From assembly GCA_031213475.1 (NCBI GenBank), contig JARUPZ010000027.1, positions 2,479,001 to 2,543,000 of the forward strand: 64,000 bases of DNA, given 5' to 3'. This DNA comes from Nereocystis luetkeana (Eukaryota > Sar > Phaeophyceae > Laminariales > Laminariaceae). The notes below the pieces were generated by a model. It saw nothing but the letters and a program-made list of their open reading frames with translations, made no database searches and was not told where the DNA came from. Positions 1-11,300 of the stretch are shown piece after piece. Both the position numbers and the translations under genes were made by a program. The stretch's first letter is position 1. Each line of letters opens with the position of its first letter.

Positions 1-758
1 CACTCGGTGATACTTGAACCCACGGAACTGATCTTGATAGGCGCGCGGACCACCGATCAAGCCATCGGGGACGAATATAATGAAAAAAAACGAATTCGAT
101 AAGAAGTCTTTTGAGACTTCTTTTGCTCTTCGTGCTTTTCGATTTAGGGAGTTTATCCAACTCGGCGTGGCATGTTCTTGAAACCGAAACAATCCACGCA
201 AACTTGAGCCGTGTTGTCGACTGCTTCAAACGTGAGATCTACCCTTCCCGAGAGACAGGGCCACCGGAGCAACCGCAGCGCGAGGTCCGACGGCCTCTAG
301 CACGGAGTAGACCATCCGCGGCGCCTCAGAAATTTACAAGGCCGTCGCAAACCCAGTTTTTCATCCCTCTGTGCCTCAAACCACACGAGCACCGACTAGG
401 GCACGACTTCGCTCAGAAGTGCGATCGCTGTATCTCCGTCGCTGCTGCCTGCGTTGGGCTTCGGGACTGCGCCAGCCACCCAAGATGTCCCAAGAGCGAT
501 AGCCTCTTCGGCGGTGCCGGCATAAACAGTCGGCCCCTGACCGCGGCGCCCCGGGGAGGACGCGGGCCGTCGCTCGCCTCGTTGGTTGCCCTCTGGTGTT
601 CGTAGACCCTTGTGCGTTATTCGTTTTTTTTTCAAATACGCTATTCCTCGATAGGACCCAAAGGCATATTCTTTACGAAATTATATTCGACTCAAAACGA
701 ATTCATTTTTTCCTATTCGATTATCATGAAAAATGCTTCTCGTTAAGACGGGCCCTAA
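1..758 (+). mobile_element. Dispersed repeat E1, copy a (right part, cut by window edge)
   Basis: This is the right-hand part of a repeat whose full-length relative lies at 26353-27235. Long stretches match nearly base for base (for example the segments around 150-330 and 420-660). The right end carries the terminal inverted repeat TTAAGACGGGCCCTAA at 743-758, the complement of the left end of the other copy. An open frame of 164 codons at 111-605 lies inside it, but the second copy does not keep the same frame intact and no protein family is recognisable, so I read it as non-coding. It is probably a non-autonomous DNA transposon of about 0.9 kb. Confidence 0.7.
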
Positions 759-1309
759 TAGGGATGCACCAGAAACATGGACATACATGCATTTCCCGTT
801 TGGAGGTCTCTTACTGGTGTTAGTTACAGTTTGTCGTGACGGCAAATACGTGATTACTCGTGCGGCACGCAGTAGCACACCACCGGTAAAATAACACCAA
901 AAAGTAACATAGAAAACAGATTGGACCCTCTCCTATGACAGGAAAATATACAATAGATTCAGGAAAATATATAATAGATTATACACCGCCAGTGATTCAG
1001 CGATTCAGGAACGGTTCATAGTTGAGCTAACAAATACCATGACATACCCTCCGTGGCATTGGACGAGCTACCAACTAACACACAAAACGAATCTGTGCTC
1101 TACGAGGTTTTAGTTCTGAGCTTCAAGGTGTTCGCTGAATAGCTGCGCAACTCAGGGGGGGCATCGCTCAAACATCGGAGCCAGAGGCGCTCATCACCCA
1201 ATCGACGCTGAACATGCTAACGAAAGAGACGTAATGCCTTGGTCTGTTGACAGGCCAGGCTCAGTGCTGCCGGCACCTTCGACCCTGCCACCATCGGCAC
1301 CGGCACAGT
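759..1309. other. Intergenic stretch without recognisable gene
   Basis: No gene-like frame is seen. A short direct duplication (AGGAAAATATA followed by AATAGATT) occurs twice between 950 and 982. Confidence 0.5.
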
Positions 1310-1550
1310 CGATGGCGATGGGTTGATGCGCCATGAGTTGCAGAAGACCTCTCTGTGTGCTCGCAGCGTGGTAGTACTTCTTGGAGTCGCCGGGAAATAC
1401 GTACCCCGTACCAAACAAGCCTTCCAACAAGCAAGGAAACGCAAATGTGAAAAATAGCTGGATAGCTGGCACCGCCGCAACTAACTATAATACCTAGCCA
1501 ACTAATAACTCGCTGGCAACTATTATTAATAGTCAGCCAACTCACAACCC
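1310..1550 (-). mobile_element. Dispersed repeat E3, copy a
   Basis: One of three related copies (also 25540-25742 and 55269-55527). The shared core reads TTGATGCGCCATGAGTTGCAG, then GACCTCTCT, a stretch resembling CGTACCCCGTACCAAA, and paired GTTGGC-type sequences near the right end (CGCTGGCAAC and CAGCCAACTCACA). No coding capacity is evident. The GTTGGCTAGCG-like ends suggest short inverted repeats, so a small non-autonomous element of about 200-260 bp is likely. The strand given is arbitrary. Confidence 0.55.
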
Positions 1551-1595
1551 TACTATTCCTCGATAGGGGACCCATAGGCATAAAAATACTTACGT

Positions 1596-2890
1596 TTATC
1601 CCTTTATTAAAATCACTTGATTGTAAGAACCTGCCTCACGCTCAGCGAGTCTCCCACGTTTTTTTGTCGCTTCTACGATCTTTGCTTTCTTTGCGTGCTT
1701 GCTTCTCGTGCCACACTTTTTTTCCCGGAACAATAGAAAAAAAACTCGGAGAAAGAAAAAAGGCGATTTTGTTTTTTTAGCGGTTTGGCAGGCTGGCTCT
1801 CTTTCGCATTTTTTCACCGGCTGGTTGAATTTTCTTTTGCACTTTCAGTTCTTTTTTCCTTTTTTCTTCTTCCGTTTCGTGTGCGTGTGGATAAGTCGGA
1901 GCACGGCGACGCGAGCGAGCCCGGCGCCGTCGCGGGTGTCGATGGATGCTGGCGGGTAGAGGGGGGGTTGCAAGGAGCGCGGTCGCGGTTTCCGTGGCTA
2001 GGCGTCGTGTGTGCCTCGAGACACAAGGGAAGCATGAATGGGCTCTGCCTGGCCTCCATCTGAAAAATTAGACTGAGTATGTACGAGTGGATAAGGGTCG
2101 TTCGGGATTGCAAGCTAACATTCAAGCGGTGCTTATTTTTGCGACAACGCTGAACTATATATACACAGAGATGTACGTGTGACCACAGAACTTGCATCTC
2201 TTCTAGGATTGAAGAATCGGCACGGACACTGGTTGTGCTGGATGTCGACGGGTAGAAAGAACGGTTTAATGTGAAGAACCCACACACACACACGCCGTCT
2301 GACCACCGACATCGTCGAGCTGGCGAACGAGGGTCACGGTGAGCACCGGGCTTCACGCGGGGCAGGCGACGGGGATCACTGTGACAGAGAGGGGGGAAAG
2401 CTTTACCCGGACCGCATCGGCGGCGAGGTGGTCGCGAGAGAGGCGTGCGGCGTACGAGGCTGAGAGAAGCTCTACTGTTATTTATTTATTTTTCGTTGAT
2501 TTTTGACTGGTGCAAGGTGTTCCAGGGGCAGACAATTATTACATGAGGGGGACGGGATTTTTTTCTCTTTCCGAATTTTTCGGTTTTGTTTTCATTGTTT
2601 TTGCGGTGCTGCTGCTGTGACATGCTGTACTTTCTCGTTCGTACATACCAGGTACATACAACATCGAAATAAGAAAATCAGTACCCTACCTGGGGTATGT
2701 ACGTACGTACGTACGGCATGTGACTCTTGGCATTGTCAAGTCGCCAATTTGCGACTACGACATTCATAAATATATACCAGGTATGATTAATCATCGACCT
2801 TCTGTTCGCTTCGCGTATTTTTCCTTCCTGAGCGAGCGTAGCAGGGGGCGTAGGCCGCCCGCGGAGCGAGCGCCTTGTACTTTTCACGAA
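1596..2890 (+). mobile_element. Large dispersed repeat E2, copy a
   Basis: This region matches 30245-31265 over most of its length: the block beginning CTTGATTGTAAGAACCTGCC, the pyrimidine-rich part at 1690-1870, the block around 1900-2160, and the block at 2540-2880 ending in GAGCGAGCGTAGC and GGCCGCCCGCGGAGCG. Copy a holds two stretches missing from copy b: repeat E4 at about 2178-2296 and about 170 bp at 2350-2515. No frame is conserved between the copies. The GC-rich, palindromic right end (TAGGCCGCCCGCGGAGCG) is notable. Confidence 0.65.
2178..2296 (+). repeat. Repeat E4 copy a, inserted in E2
   Basis: About 115 bp beginning GTGACCACAGAACTTG and ending in an (AC)n tract is nearly identical to 3881-3998. 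The other E2 copy (30245-31265) lacks it at the corresponding place (near 30815), so it behaves as an insertion in this copy. The trailing (AC)n run may be a tail. No coding frame is conserved. Confidence 0.6.
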
Positions 2891-2980
2891 ATTCTATTCA
2901 AAATAAAATCAAATGCATTTTTTCCAATTCGAATATTATTTAAAAGGTTTTTCGGCCCTTAGTATGGGAACAACAACTAA

Positions 2981-3068
2981 ACCAGTAATTACAGTACTAT
3001 TAATACTTCGAAGCATTAATATCCGACCAGTAATTACAGTACTATTAATACTTCGAAGTATTAATATT
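2981..3068 (+). repeat. 45-bp tandem duplication containing ACTTCGAAG palindromes
   Basis: A unit beginning ACCAGTAATTACAGTACTAT is present twice with a 45-bp period. Each unit carries TATTAATA and a TACTTCGAAG palindrome. The second copy of the palindrome is the perfect TACTTCGAAGTA at 3049-3060. Confidence 0.75.
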
Positions 3069-3880
3069 AACAACCGAAAAGGAAAGGGCGTAACGCGACC
3101 AATGTCTGCTATTAATGGGATAAATACGTTTTCAGAGAGGAGCCTTCGCGATCGAAGTATTCCACCCAGCTTGCAAAGATGAGTTTCGACCAAAATCTTC
3201 GATCACACAGATGCCGTTCATTTTAATTTTTCACAGCTAGAGCCATCCCATACAAAAAGTCAATAGGTTAATCAATACCAGGTATTCGTGAAATTAAAAG
3301 ATTTTAACATGTTGCAAAGTCATAATACCCTCCCTTATCTGGGTTATATAGTATCAGTTCGCAGAATGATTATGTATATTGTCCTGTTGACCCGGGTAGC
3401 ATCCAGGGGAGCCACTGGCCTATATCCTTGACAAGGAAATACATACCAGGTATAGAATACGCGCGAACGGCTTATCATAAAATTTGGAAATTCAGTAAAA
3501 ATGGGATATAGACGATACATAGTATTTTTCCTTGTTACTTTCTCCTTGGTTCTTTGTCTTACTCTGTTCACAAGCAGTGGTGTTTTTGTTATTTCTTCTT
3601 TTTTCCAGCTCGTTCTTTTTCAAGTGTAGGCCACCTCGCCTGCGGGGGGGGGGGCACGCCAGATTGTTTCTCTTAGATTTTGCTTTCATTTTTCTTCTTT
3701 TTCTTTTTCGACTTGTCTACCTTGTTTTTGTTTTCTCTTTGATTGTTTCTTTTCGTTTCACTATTTCATAGATTGCGTATGTCGTGCCTGTCGTATCTAG
3801 TATGATGACATGGCTTTGCATTGCCCACTGCAGTTCACACTGCACACGTGGCAACGTAGTATCTCTGTGGCGTAGCTTTG
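3069..3880. other. Non-coding stretch, AT- and pyrimidine-rich
   Basis: No supported gene. TACCAGGTA copies lie at 3276-3284 and 3444-3452, and a T-rich tract fills 3535-3770. Confidence 0.4.
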
Positions 3881-3998
3881 TGACCACAGAACTTGTATCT
3901 CTTCTAGGATGGAAGAATCGGCACGGACACTGGTTGTGCTGGATGTCGACGGGTAGAAAGAACGGTTTAATGTGAAGAACACACACACACACACACAC
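3881..3998 (+). repeat. Repeat E4, copy b
   Basis: A nearly identical second copy of the segment at 2178-2296, again ending in an (AC)n run. It stands alone here, outside any E2 sequence, which supports E4 being a separate mobile or duplicated unit. Confidence 0.6.
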
Positions 3999-4919
3999 GC
4001 AGCTTGCAAAGTTGAGTATCTGGTACCTGGTATCAACTATTTAGTCAAACTCACAGCTGACGATTCCTAGTTTTAATTGAAAAAAAACATGAAACGAAAA
4101 ACATCGAACCGAATTTGAGTGACCTCTACGTACGAGATGATAGAAATACACACACATAGTTGATACAATAAGAGTCTTAGGCTCTTGAGCCTTGAGCCAC
4201 ACGCTGCCCCCTCGGCAGGCAGGGCCCGTCTGGGCTGCAACATTATCATCAAATCAAACACCAGGTATCAAACAGATACCATTCCACAGGTAAATACCAC
4301 GTACGCACGGCGGTGTGGAACAGGCCTTGTTCGGTACCTGGTTCTGTACATACCGGGTGTAGCAGGGCGTACGCAGGCAAGCTGCCTTCGGGAGTTGCGT
4401 TTTCTCACATTTGTGTCGCAGCAACCAAGAGACACTTGCTCTACACAAATATGCTCGGGCCGGCATCGGCAGCAGCAGCAGCAAGCAGCCGCCGAGCCCA
4501 GTCACAGAGTACGAAAACGAAGAATCATAAATCCATGTAACAGCAGCTGTGGATACCAGGTCCCCTTCCCCTAGATACTGTACTCCCGCCTCATTTACAC
4601 ACAAGTTCAAGGTATCCAAGGTCTGTCATTCCGTTCCGTGCAGACCCGAGGCATCAACCCACCTCTCTGAGGGTGTGTGCTCCACAGCACTATTATTACA
4701 CCAAACAAGTACCAGGTACGTGCGTAGAAAAACCTGCCAGGGGCACCGCTCCATATTGGCGCGTCAACAGGACACACACAGCACCCAGTACTCCTGTACC
4801 GCGATACATACCAGGGTATACGAAATAATATGAAATGTCACCTACGACGGCATTGAATCTGTAAACCCAAGGGGTGGGTAGATGTACCGGTACCAGGTAT
4901 AATTATATGCGTTTCTTAC
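3999..4919. other. Non-coding stretch, likely 3' part or intron of the minus-strand gene at 4920-6768
   Basis: It holds TACCWGGTA at 4024, 4710 and 4891 plus near-matches. A minus-strand acceptor-like site near 4235 (ending TTGCAG) would join in phase to the exon ending at 4920 and give a short open stretch starting SPDGPCLP, but it stops after about 17 codons. I do not call it an exon. Confidence 0.35.
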
Positions 4920-6768
4920 CTTGCGCCGACCCCGAATATAGCTACGGGGATGTCCTCGCGAAGGCCCTCCACAAACTCTTCGCAGTCCAGTGGCCAATGC
5001 CGAGACTCGAACAACCCGCCTCCGCCGATAACAAACCCCTTGAAGCGGCTTACCTACCGTATGACGCAATACCATCATACAATAGCAGAATGGGGTGATT
5101 ATGTTGTAAAAATAGGAGCTGTACCAACCTGTATACCCCTTACTTCATACCAGGTACCTGGTACCAGGTACAACTTGGGTACAACACAACACAGCGCTAC
5201 TCGTCGTTCATACAGGATGATCTAATGATGTACTGCTCTGTGCTGTAGATGATTTAGTCCACGCAGAACAGAGGCACCAGCAAATCGTCGCAGCAGCAAG
5301 CTGACCAACGGGAAACTATTTTTTTATACCCCACAAGACACCGGACACCTGATCACGAGACACCGGATACGGGTTCGTAACTTCGTATGCTCCACTTGGT
5401 GATATACTTCCGTAAGTTACGAGTGTTCCAGTACGAAACATGGAGATGGGGCCGAAAATGTTTATGGGCCCATGGTCCTCTCAGGTTCTCGCAACTTGGG
5501 AACACGAGGAACCTGCTTGTTATATGTCGAATCTACGTGTATGTACCTGGTACCTGGTATCGGCTACAATATCATGCGTGACGTAGGTAGCGCCATCGAC
5601 GATAAATGCATGCATGCGGCCGCGGCAACCACTGTAGAAACTTCACGTGTTGGCGACAAAGAGACGAGAACCGAAGGACATACTGCTTGAATCCGAGACA
5701 CCGTACCCCGATCGATTCCTCACCTGTTCGCCACTCTTTCGATCGCAGCCGAGCCCTACCACCCCAGCTGAATTCTTCGCGAAGAACTCGCCTGGCGAAA
5801 AGCAATCGAAAAACGAAAACAACAGCAACAACAACAACAACAACAACAACAACAAAAGAGGTTGCAGAAAACCAAAACCATCACATACCAGGTATTTATT
5901 TTGCTTTGCCATGTTGGGAACATTTGCCGAAGACAGAGACTCTCACAGCCCAACGGACACGCAGGATCCTGCCCTCTACCCTCTGCCCTCTCTATCGTGT
6001 TGGCACATCCGCGGTGGTGGTGGTCGGGGTGCCAAGCAGGCTGGTCAGCGTTTAGAGGCTCCTAAAAGCTTCTCTGGGCGGGGCCATCTAGGAGCTCGCT
6101 AAATCGCCAAATATTTACAACAAACAAGTAATGGGAGGTGTTGTGCGTGCTACGAGTGAGTATACCTCGTGTTTTTTATCATCATACCTTCGTGAAAACC
6201 GTTTGCTAGGGCTTCCTTCGACGGGTGTGCGTGCCACACGCAGCTCGCTTCGGGGGAGACGCTGGAGACGAGTCTCGACAAGGTCGAGGCCTGGATGACG
6301 TCTCCCATGTTCCCGTTGCAATACGCTCCGAACAGCAGGATGCATTCGCTCACGTCTTCCTCCTGTCCAATGCCCTCGACCAGTAGAGAACGCTCGAGAT
6401 GATGATGAGCCGAAAAATCAGCCGAAATGTTGGACTCGACGATGCACGAACTGCAAAGCAAAAGGGAGATCGTGTCTACCCATCTCCGCGCCGAAAGCAT
6501 GAGAAACGGCGACCAGGCAGAGTAGGTCGGCGCTGAATGGCGCAGGGTGCTATAAGAGCGGGAAACCCTAGCGCTTGCTTACTCCGTGCTGTGGATGTCC
6601 CCCGTTGATGATTCGTGATTCGTGATTCGTGATACCACCAGTACGTGGTGATTTTCTGGTCGTTGACGAGAATGAAAACTTTGTTTCTGCTTCACAATTT
6701 CGCGAGGTGTGATGATGGCGTGGTCCGCTTTCCGCCCGCGTTTCTCCTTCCCTTTTTGTTTGCCAACG
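4920..6768 (-). CDS. Polysaccharide pyruvyl transferase family protein (partial, at least 3-4 exons)
   Basis: Enzymes of this family transfer pyruvate from phosphoenolpyruvate onto sugar hydroxyls as a ketal; relatives include CsaB-type proteins. I infer exons, in transcript order, at 6583-6768, 6188-6450, 5724-5791 and 4920-5038. The 6188-6450 exon encodes ILLFGAYCNGNMGDVIQ, matching the family's N-terminal Gly/Asn-rich motif. The 4920-5038 exon encodes GFVIGGGGLFES and then IPVAIFGVGA, the classic central motif. Acceptors are pyrimidine-rich (CTTTTGCTTTGCAG before 6450; GCTTTTCGCCAG before 5791; the one before 5038 is weak). Donors are GTAAGC, GTATGA, GTGAGG and GTAAGA. Reading phases (2, 1, 0) agree across all three introns, which is unlikely by chance. 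The Lys/Arg-rich 6583-6768 exon is the least certain. The start codon and the C-terminal half were not found, so the gene may extend left, be incomplete, or be a relic. Confidence 0.62.
5821..5853 (+). repeat. (CAA)n microsatellite
   Basis: About eleven CAA/CAG-type triplets in a row, inside the proposed intron between the exons at 5724-5791 and 6188-6450. Confidence 0.9.
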
Positions 6769-8346
6769 CTGCAAGGCAAAACAAGGAAAACCGAAGTACC
6801 AGATAGATGCTGTGAAGATGGAGAGCTGCGAGTGAGTGTCAGCAGTCAGTCCACTGAACACTCAACTCCTGTTGTTCCAGAGTATATGGAAAAATGATCT
6901 CCGCACTCACTAGGGTTTGTGAGATATTTAACCTACCCTGCTGTGGCTTAGTTTTAGCACATGCCTGCCTGCTGGGCTTTGATGCCTTGGACACCAGGTG
7001 GCCGCGGTTCGGCGGGGCAATCGTCTTCCGAATTTTGATGAATTGCCAACCTTTGGCAGGCAACTTGGTAAACCGAGCACCAACAACCAGCACTTTGCCA
7101 GTTTATTCACATAAACAGCGGGGGAAAAAATAAAAAAAAACGCACACACCGCGCGCATATTTCGTATTTCGCGCGAAAAAAAAATGAATACACCAAAAAG
7201 ACATGAAAAAATCGAAAGCCTTCCGGCATGCCCATAGTCGGGGACGAAATCTTCGAGGAAACTTGCTGTAGTAATTATTTATTTTCCGGTTTGGAAATGC
7301 TATCTGACCCAAACAATTAAATAAATTGACCTCTGTTTCAATTTAATGATTTCGTACTGGAAATAAAGGTAATTATTTATTTTCCGTCTCCGGGCACACG
7401 AAAGGCAAATACCTGAGAAATGAAAAACGTGTGAAAATCGTCGCCATAACTCTTTGACATCGTGTTCTGTGCACTGCTCCTGCTTCTTCTGTGATTCTTC
7501 CAAGTATATGCCCGACTGAGAGTGGAATGCGCGTTATCTTCAGCTCGGTCGCTAGTGTTCTCCATTTCCATTGAACATGTATGGCAGTTGGTGACAGGGG
7601 CAGAGGCAGAGGACAGTAAGAAAGGAGGGGACGATATTTCATTTTTTTATTTTTCGCAGTCCGAAATTTTCGGCCTACATACCCCTCCACTCCTGCGCTA
7701 CTGCTCTACTGGTGTGCGAGTAGGAATCAAATCTGTCGGCCGAACAAACTGTATGACGATGGGGACCAAAAGAGAAATGAAGTGCCTCAGGCTGAGAAGG
7801 TGAAGTCGACGGAGACGTACCGTATACGTATGCTTGAGCACGTACCAGGACGCCAGGACAAAAAGCAGGTGTGGTTGCGGTTGGTGTCACTTTTCGCTTT
7901 TCACTCTTCATGTTCGTTCGAAATAAAGAGACCAATAATAAAATAAAGAGACCAATACTCCTATTTTTGTAACCGTAGAAACATGCGGCTCAATAGCCCC
8001 ACACTTCGTCACCGCACGAGAAAAAAAGACCTGACAAGCACTGCGAATACTACGAACACAATCACGCCGCCGCGCCTAGAGTGGACCGTCAGTAGCGCAT
8101 AGCGACAACAGATAGCTTTCAGCGGGGTGCTGGGTGCACTTCAGGTCCGTTTTGATATCCTAATCGACTGGCGACTGCGGGGTAAGCAGGGGCCAAGTCG
8201 TCGCAAAGTTGCTGAGAGGTCGGAAGCCGTACAACAGCAGCTCATTGCTGCCGCCGTAGTGAGCAGCAGCAGCGGCGGCATCACCAGCAAGCAGCAGTAA
8301 GTAGTCGTAGTAGCAGCAGTGTATATTACGAAATAAAGAGTGTATC
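6769..8346. other. Intergenic region between two diverging genes
   Basis: The minus-strand pyruvyl transferase-like gene ends its visible part at 6768 and the plus-strand gene starts at 8347. Both promoters should therefore lie here. A pair of near-identical ATTATTTATTTTCC boxes (about 7275 and 7373) and a repeated AATAAAGAGACCAATA (7922 and 7942) are visible. No convincing exon was found. Confidence 0.4.
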
Positions 8347-11300
8347 ATGACGACCGACGTTATTCCCGTCGCTCCCGAGGTCGAAATTTATGGCGGAGCG
8401 AGACTTGCCCACGACGGCTGGGTGTCAGAGTTCGAAGCCTTCAAGAGGTCGGAAACACAACAAGCTAATAATGGAGGAGTATTGCATTCCGTGCCAGCTT
8501 CCGCTCGCTCCGGACGTTCCGCAGCTGCACGCGGTGCCGCCACAACGCCTGATCCTGCCGGAGGCGATACGACGAAAGGCATGGACAACCTACGCGCGGA
8601 AATCAAACTTCTTCACTGGCACAAGCTAGCGAACGAGGCGGCTTTGAAGGCCGCCCTGCTGAAGACGAAGAAGATTAAAGCTCAGGGAGGGGGCACGACG
8701 AGGCCAGTCCCCGCCATGACGACGTTGTCCATGCCGACGGAAGAGAGGGCGGCTTGGATGCAGCAGGTGATTGAGGAGGAGCAGAGCAAGCCCCTGCAGG
8801 TGACGAAGGACTTCATGTCCAAGTACGAGGAGAAGGAGAAAGAGAACGAGGGGAGGTTGGACAACGAGGTAGCTGCGCACATTCGCAGCTTGAAGAATAT
8901 TCGGAAACAGGTATGACTGCATTGGGTACGAGCTGCAGTCAGTGCCACACGCTGTACCACTCACCCCGCTTGTACGAGCCTCTCGGCTCTCCAAAATATT
9001 GTGGCGCCTGCCTGTCGAAGCACAAACATACTCCTACGGGGTCGTTCAAGGTATACCAAACTACAGTACTTACGGATACGACTCGTATGATACCTGGTAT
9101 AGGTTGTAGCTGTGTGATGTCTATTCCGTCCGGCAATGTATCCTGTACGCACTTTCATCCGTGTCGCACATAATAACATGTATGTGTGTATTCAAACGTA
9201 TACCAGGTACCTGGTATGTACGTACGTACTCACCTTCTTTCATATTTCAGCCTCTCCCGTCCTCTCGTTGATGACGGTACGGGAGCAGAAGCTGTAAGCC
9301 AATTTATATGCTTTGTATGTACCAGGTGTGTATGTACGACGTATGTACGAGTATATATATATGCTTCTGTTGTATGATTTGTATGTACCTGGTACCTGGT
9401 ACCTGGTATGTATTTATGTACTGGTATATACCATGTATGTACCTGGTATGCATGTATGATACGATACCAACTATACAAGGCGCTTGTACGCATACATGCT
9501 CGACGTTGAAAAACGCAACAAGAAATAGGATGGGTGACATATTACTGCACAGAATACTTCTGATTTACACCATTCATACTAATATTAATATAACGGGGGA
9601 CCATAGTAGGTAGGACCTACTACGGTACACACAAAACCTATAGGTTTCCCTATTTTTACTGGCAATTTTTGGTCCTATTTACTATGGTCCCACGTAATAG
9701 TGTGAATTAACTTGGTGCGTCGTACGAATAGACCCTCTTAGATCACCGTGTTATATATGTATCTGAGTACGCGAGTACACGTTATACGTATGAGTGCGAT
9801 ATATCTGGCCCTGGATCCTATCGTGGATCGTGAACCTATTTTTTTTACCTGATGTTTGAAAGGACGATATGACCCGTCCGCCAATCAATAGAATCCTCCA
9901 GGAACCGCGCATTTGTTGCTACGGGAGAACGCAAAGTGTTCGTGTGTTCATAACGTAAACAACCCTTCAGACTCCAGACGACTGACATCAATTTCAACAA
10001 CAGGGGTGTCTCTTGTCGGACATCCTTATATCCAGCACTATAAAGTACCTGGTATGCCACTGCATACTAACAGGTGCCAGCTACGTCATACCCCATAGTC
10101 CCAGCATACCCAACGACACTCAGTGCTCGGTACGATATTCCGTACCTGGCGCATTGTACACAAACACAGAACAGTGACAGCAAGCGGAAGCGTCCTGCTG
10201 CCAGGTGATCACAGGAAATATGTCATTGATGGGAGGCCGCGGTTTAACCCCTAGACTGGCCGCCCCCTGCACTACATCAATAGTAAACTGAGTAAGGCCA
10301 AAAACGGCCTTGCCGCGACAACATAGCCCTGTTTCCTTCGCGCCAGCTTTGCATCTTAGTGATATATCGCCTCGTCGCGCGTGATGGCCAGTTTGTTTTT
10401 TACAAGCAACACTCATAGATGGCCACCGCAACGATTTTTGTAGTGTTGAATACTTGAACATTGTTTTGAGGTGTTGGTATCTCAGCCAAACCATACGAAA
10501 CCCGTAAAGATGCATCCGAACGAAGCGGGATTCCAAGAAAGTATCAACTTTAACTTGCGCTTGGTTTGACAGCTAGACGCATAGAGCTCCGAGGCCATGG
10601 TTGCGCCTTGTAACTACTGAAGATGCGCCGAAATGCACCGACAGCTGTGCTTCGTGGCACAGGTATCATACCGTCACCACCGAAGTCATCACGGGCGTTG
10701 TCGGTGTTATAGTTAACGAATCGCAGTCCAGAAAGCTAAAGTTTATATAAGGCGTACGGAGGAGGAAACAACACATAAGTTCAACGGGAAAGTTTCCGGG
10801 CACGCCACACGCTATCATGGTCGCACAGCCCACAGCTCCACCCCTACCTACTCATACTCACAACGACACCCGTCTTCCGGCCCAAGTCCCTGTCTATGCT
10901 CGCGAATAACCCTCCTTACACATAGTGATGCAGACCGGGGAGGTGTTTAACAGACGCTTTGGGTTGAGCGTGTTCGGTGAGTCCGATGCGGGGCTGTTTT
11001 CAACAAGCACGTGCTATCCTGCGTGGTAGCACAACAGAGTTGATGATCTGGTTTCGAAAGAGCACACGATGCTGCACCATGCTATCGTCAAGTTCGATGC
11101 CTCCTCTTCAATTTGAGAAAACATGATACTCCTAGACCTTGGCTCCTCTACATCGGAAATATAGCTCGCTCCCTCGACGTGCCTCAAGAAGAGCCTCAAA
11201 AAGAGCTTTATGCCTACCGCAAGTCAGGTGGGGACGAGCCCGCGAAACGATGGTGCTTGTGCCTGAGGCACTTTTTCCGTTTCGTTTTTGTTTTCTTAAC

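Noticed and set aside
111-605. 164-codon open frame as a protein gene
   Set aside because: It lies inside dispersed repeat E1; the second copy at 26353-27235 does not keep the same frame, and no domain is visible.
4190-4234. Next exon of the pyruvyl transferase-like gene (SPDGPCLP...)
   Set aside because: The phase fits, but the frame stops after about 17 codons and lacks the family's C-terminal motifs.
10225-10295. Repeat pair with 28803-28865 (GGCCGCGGTTT block)
   Set aside because: Similarity is short and partly GC-driven; too weak to call a family from two copies.
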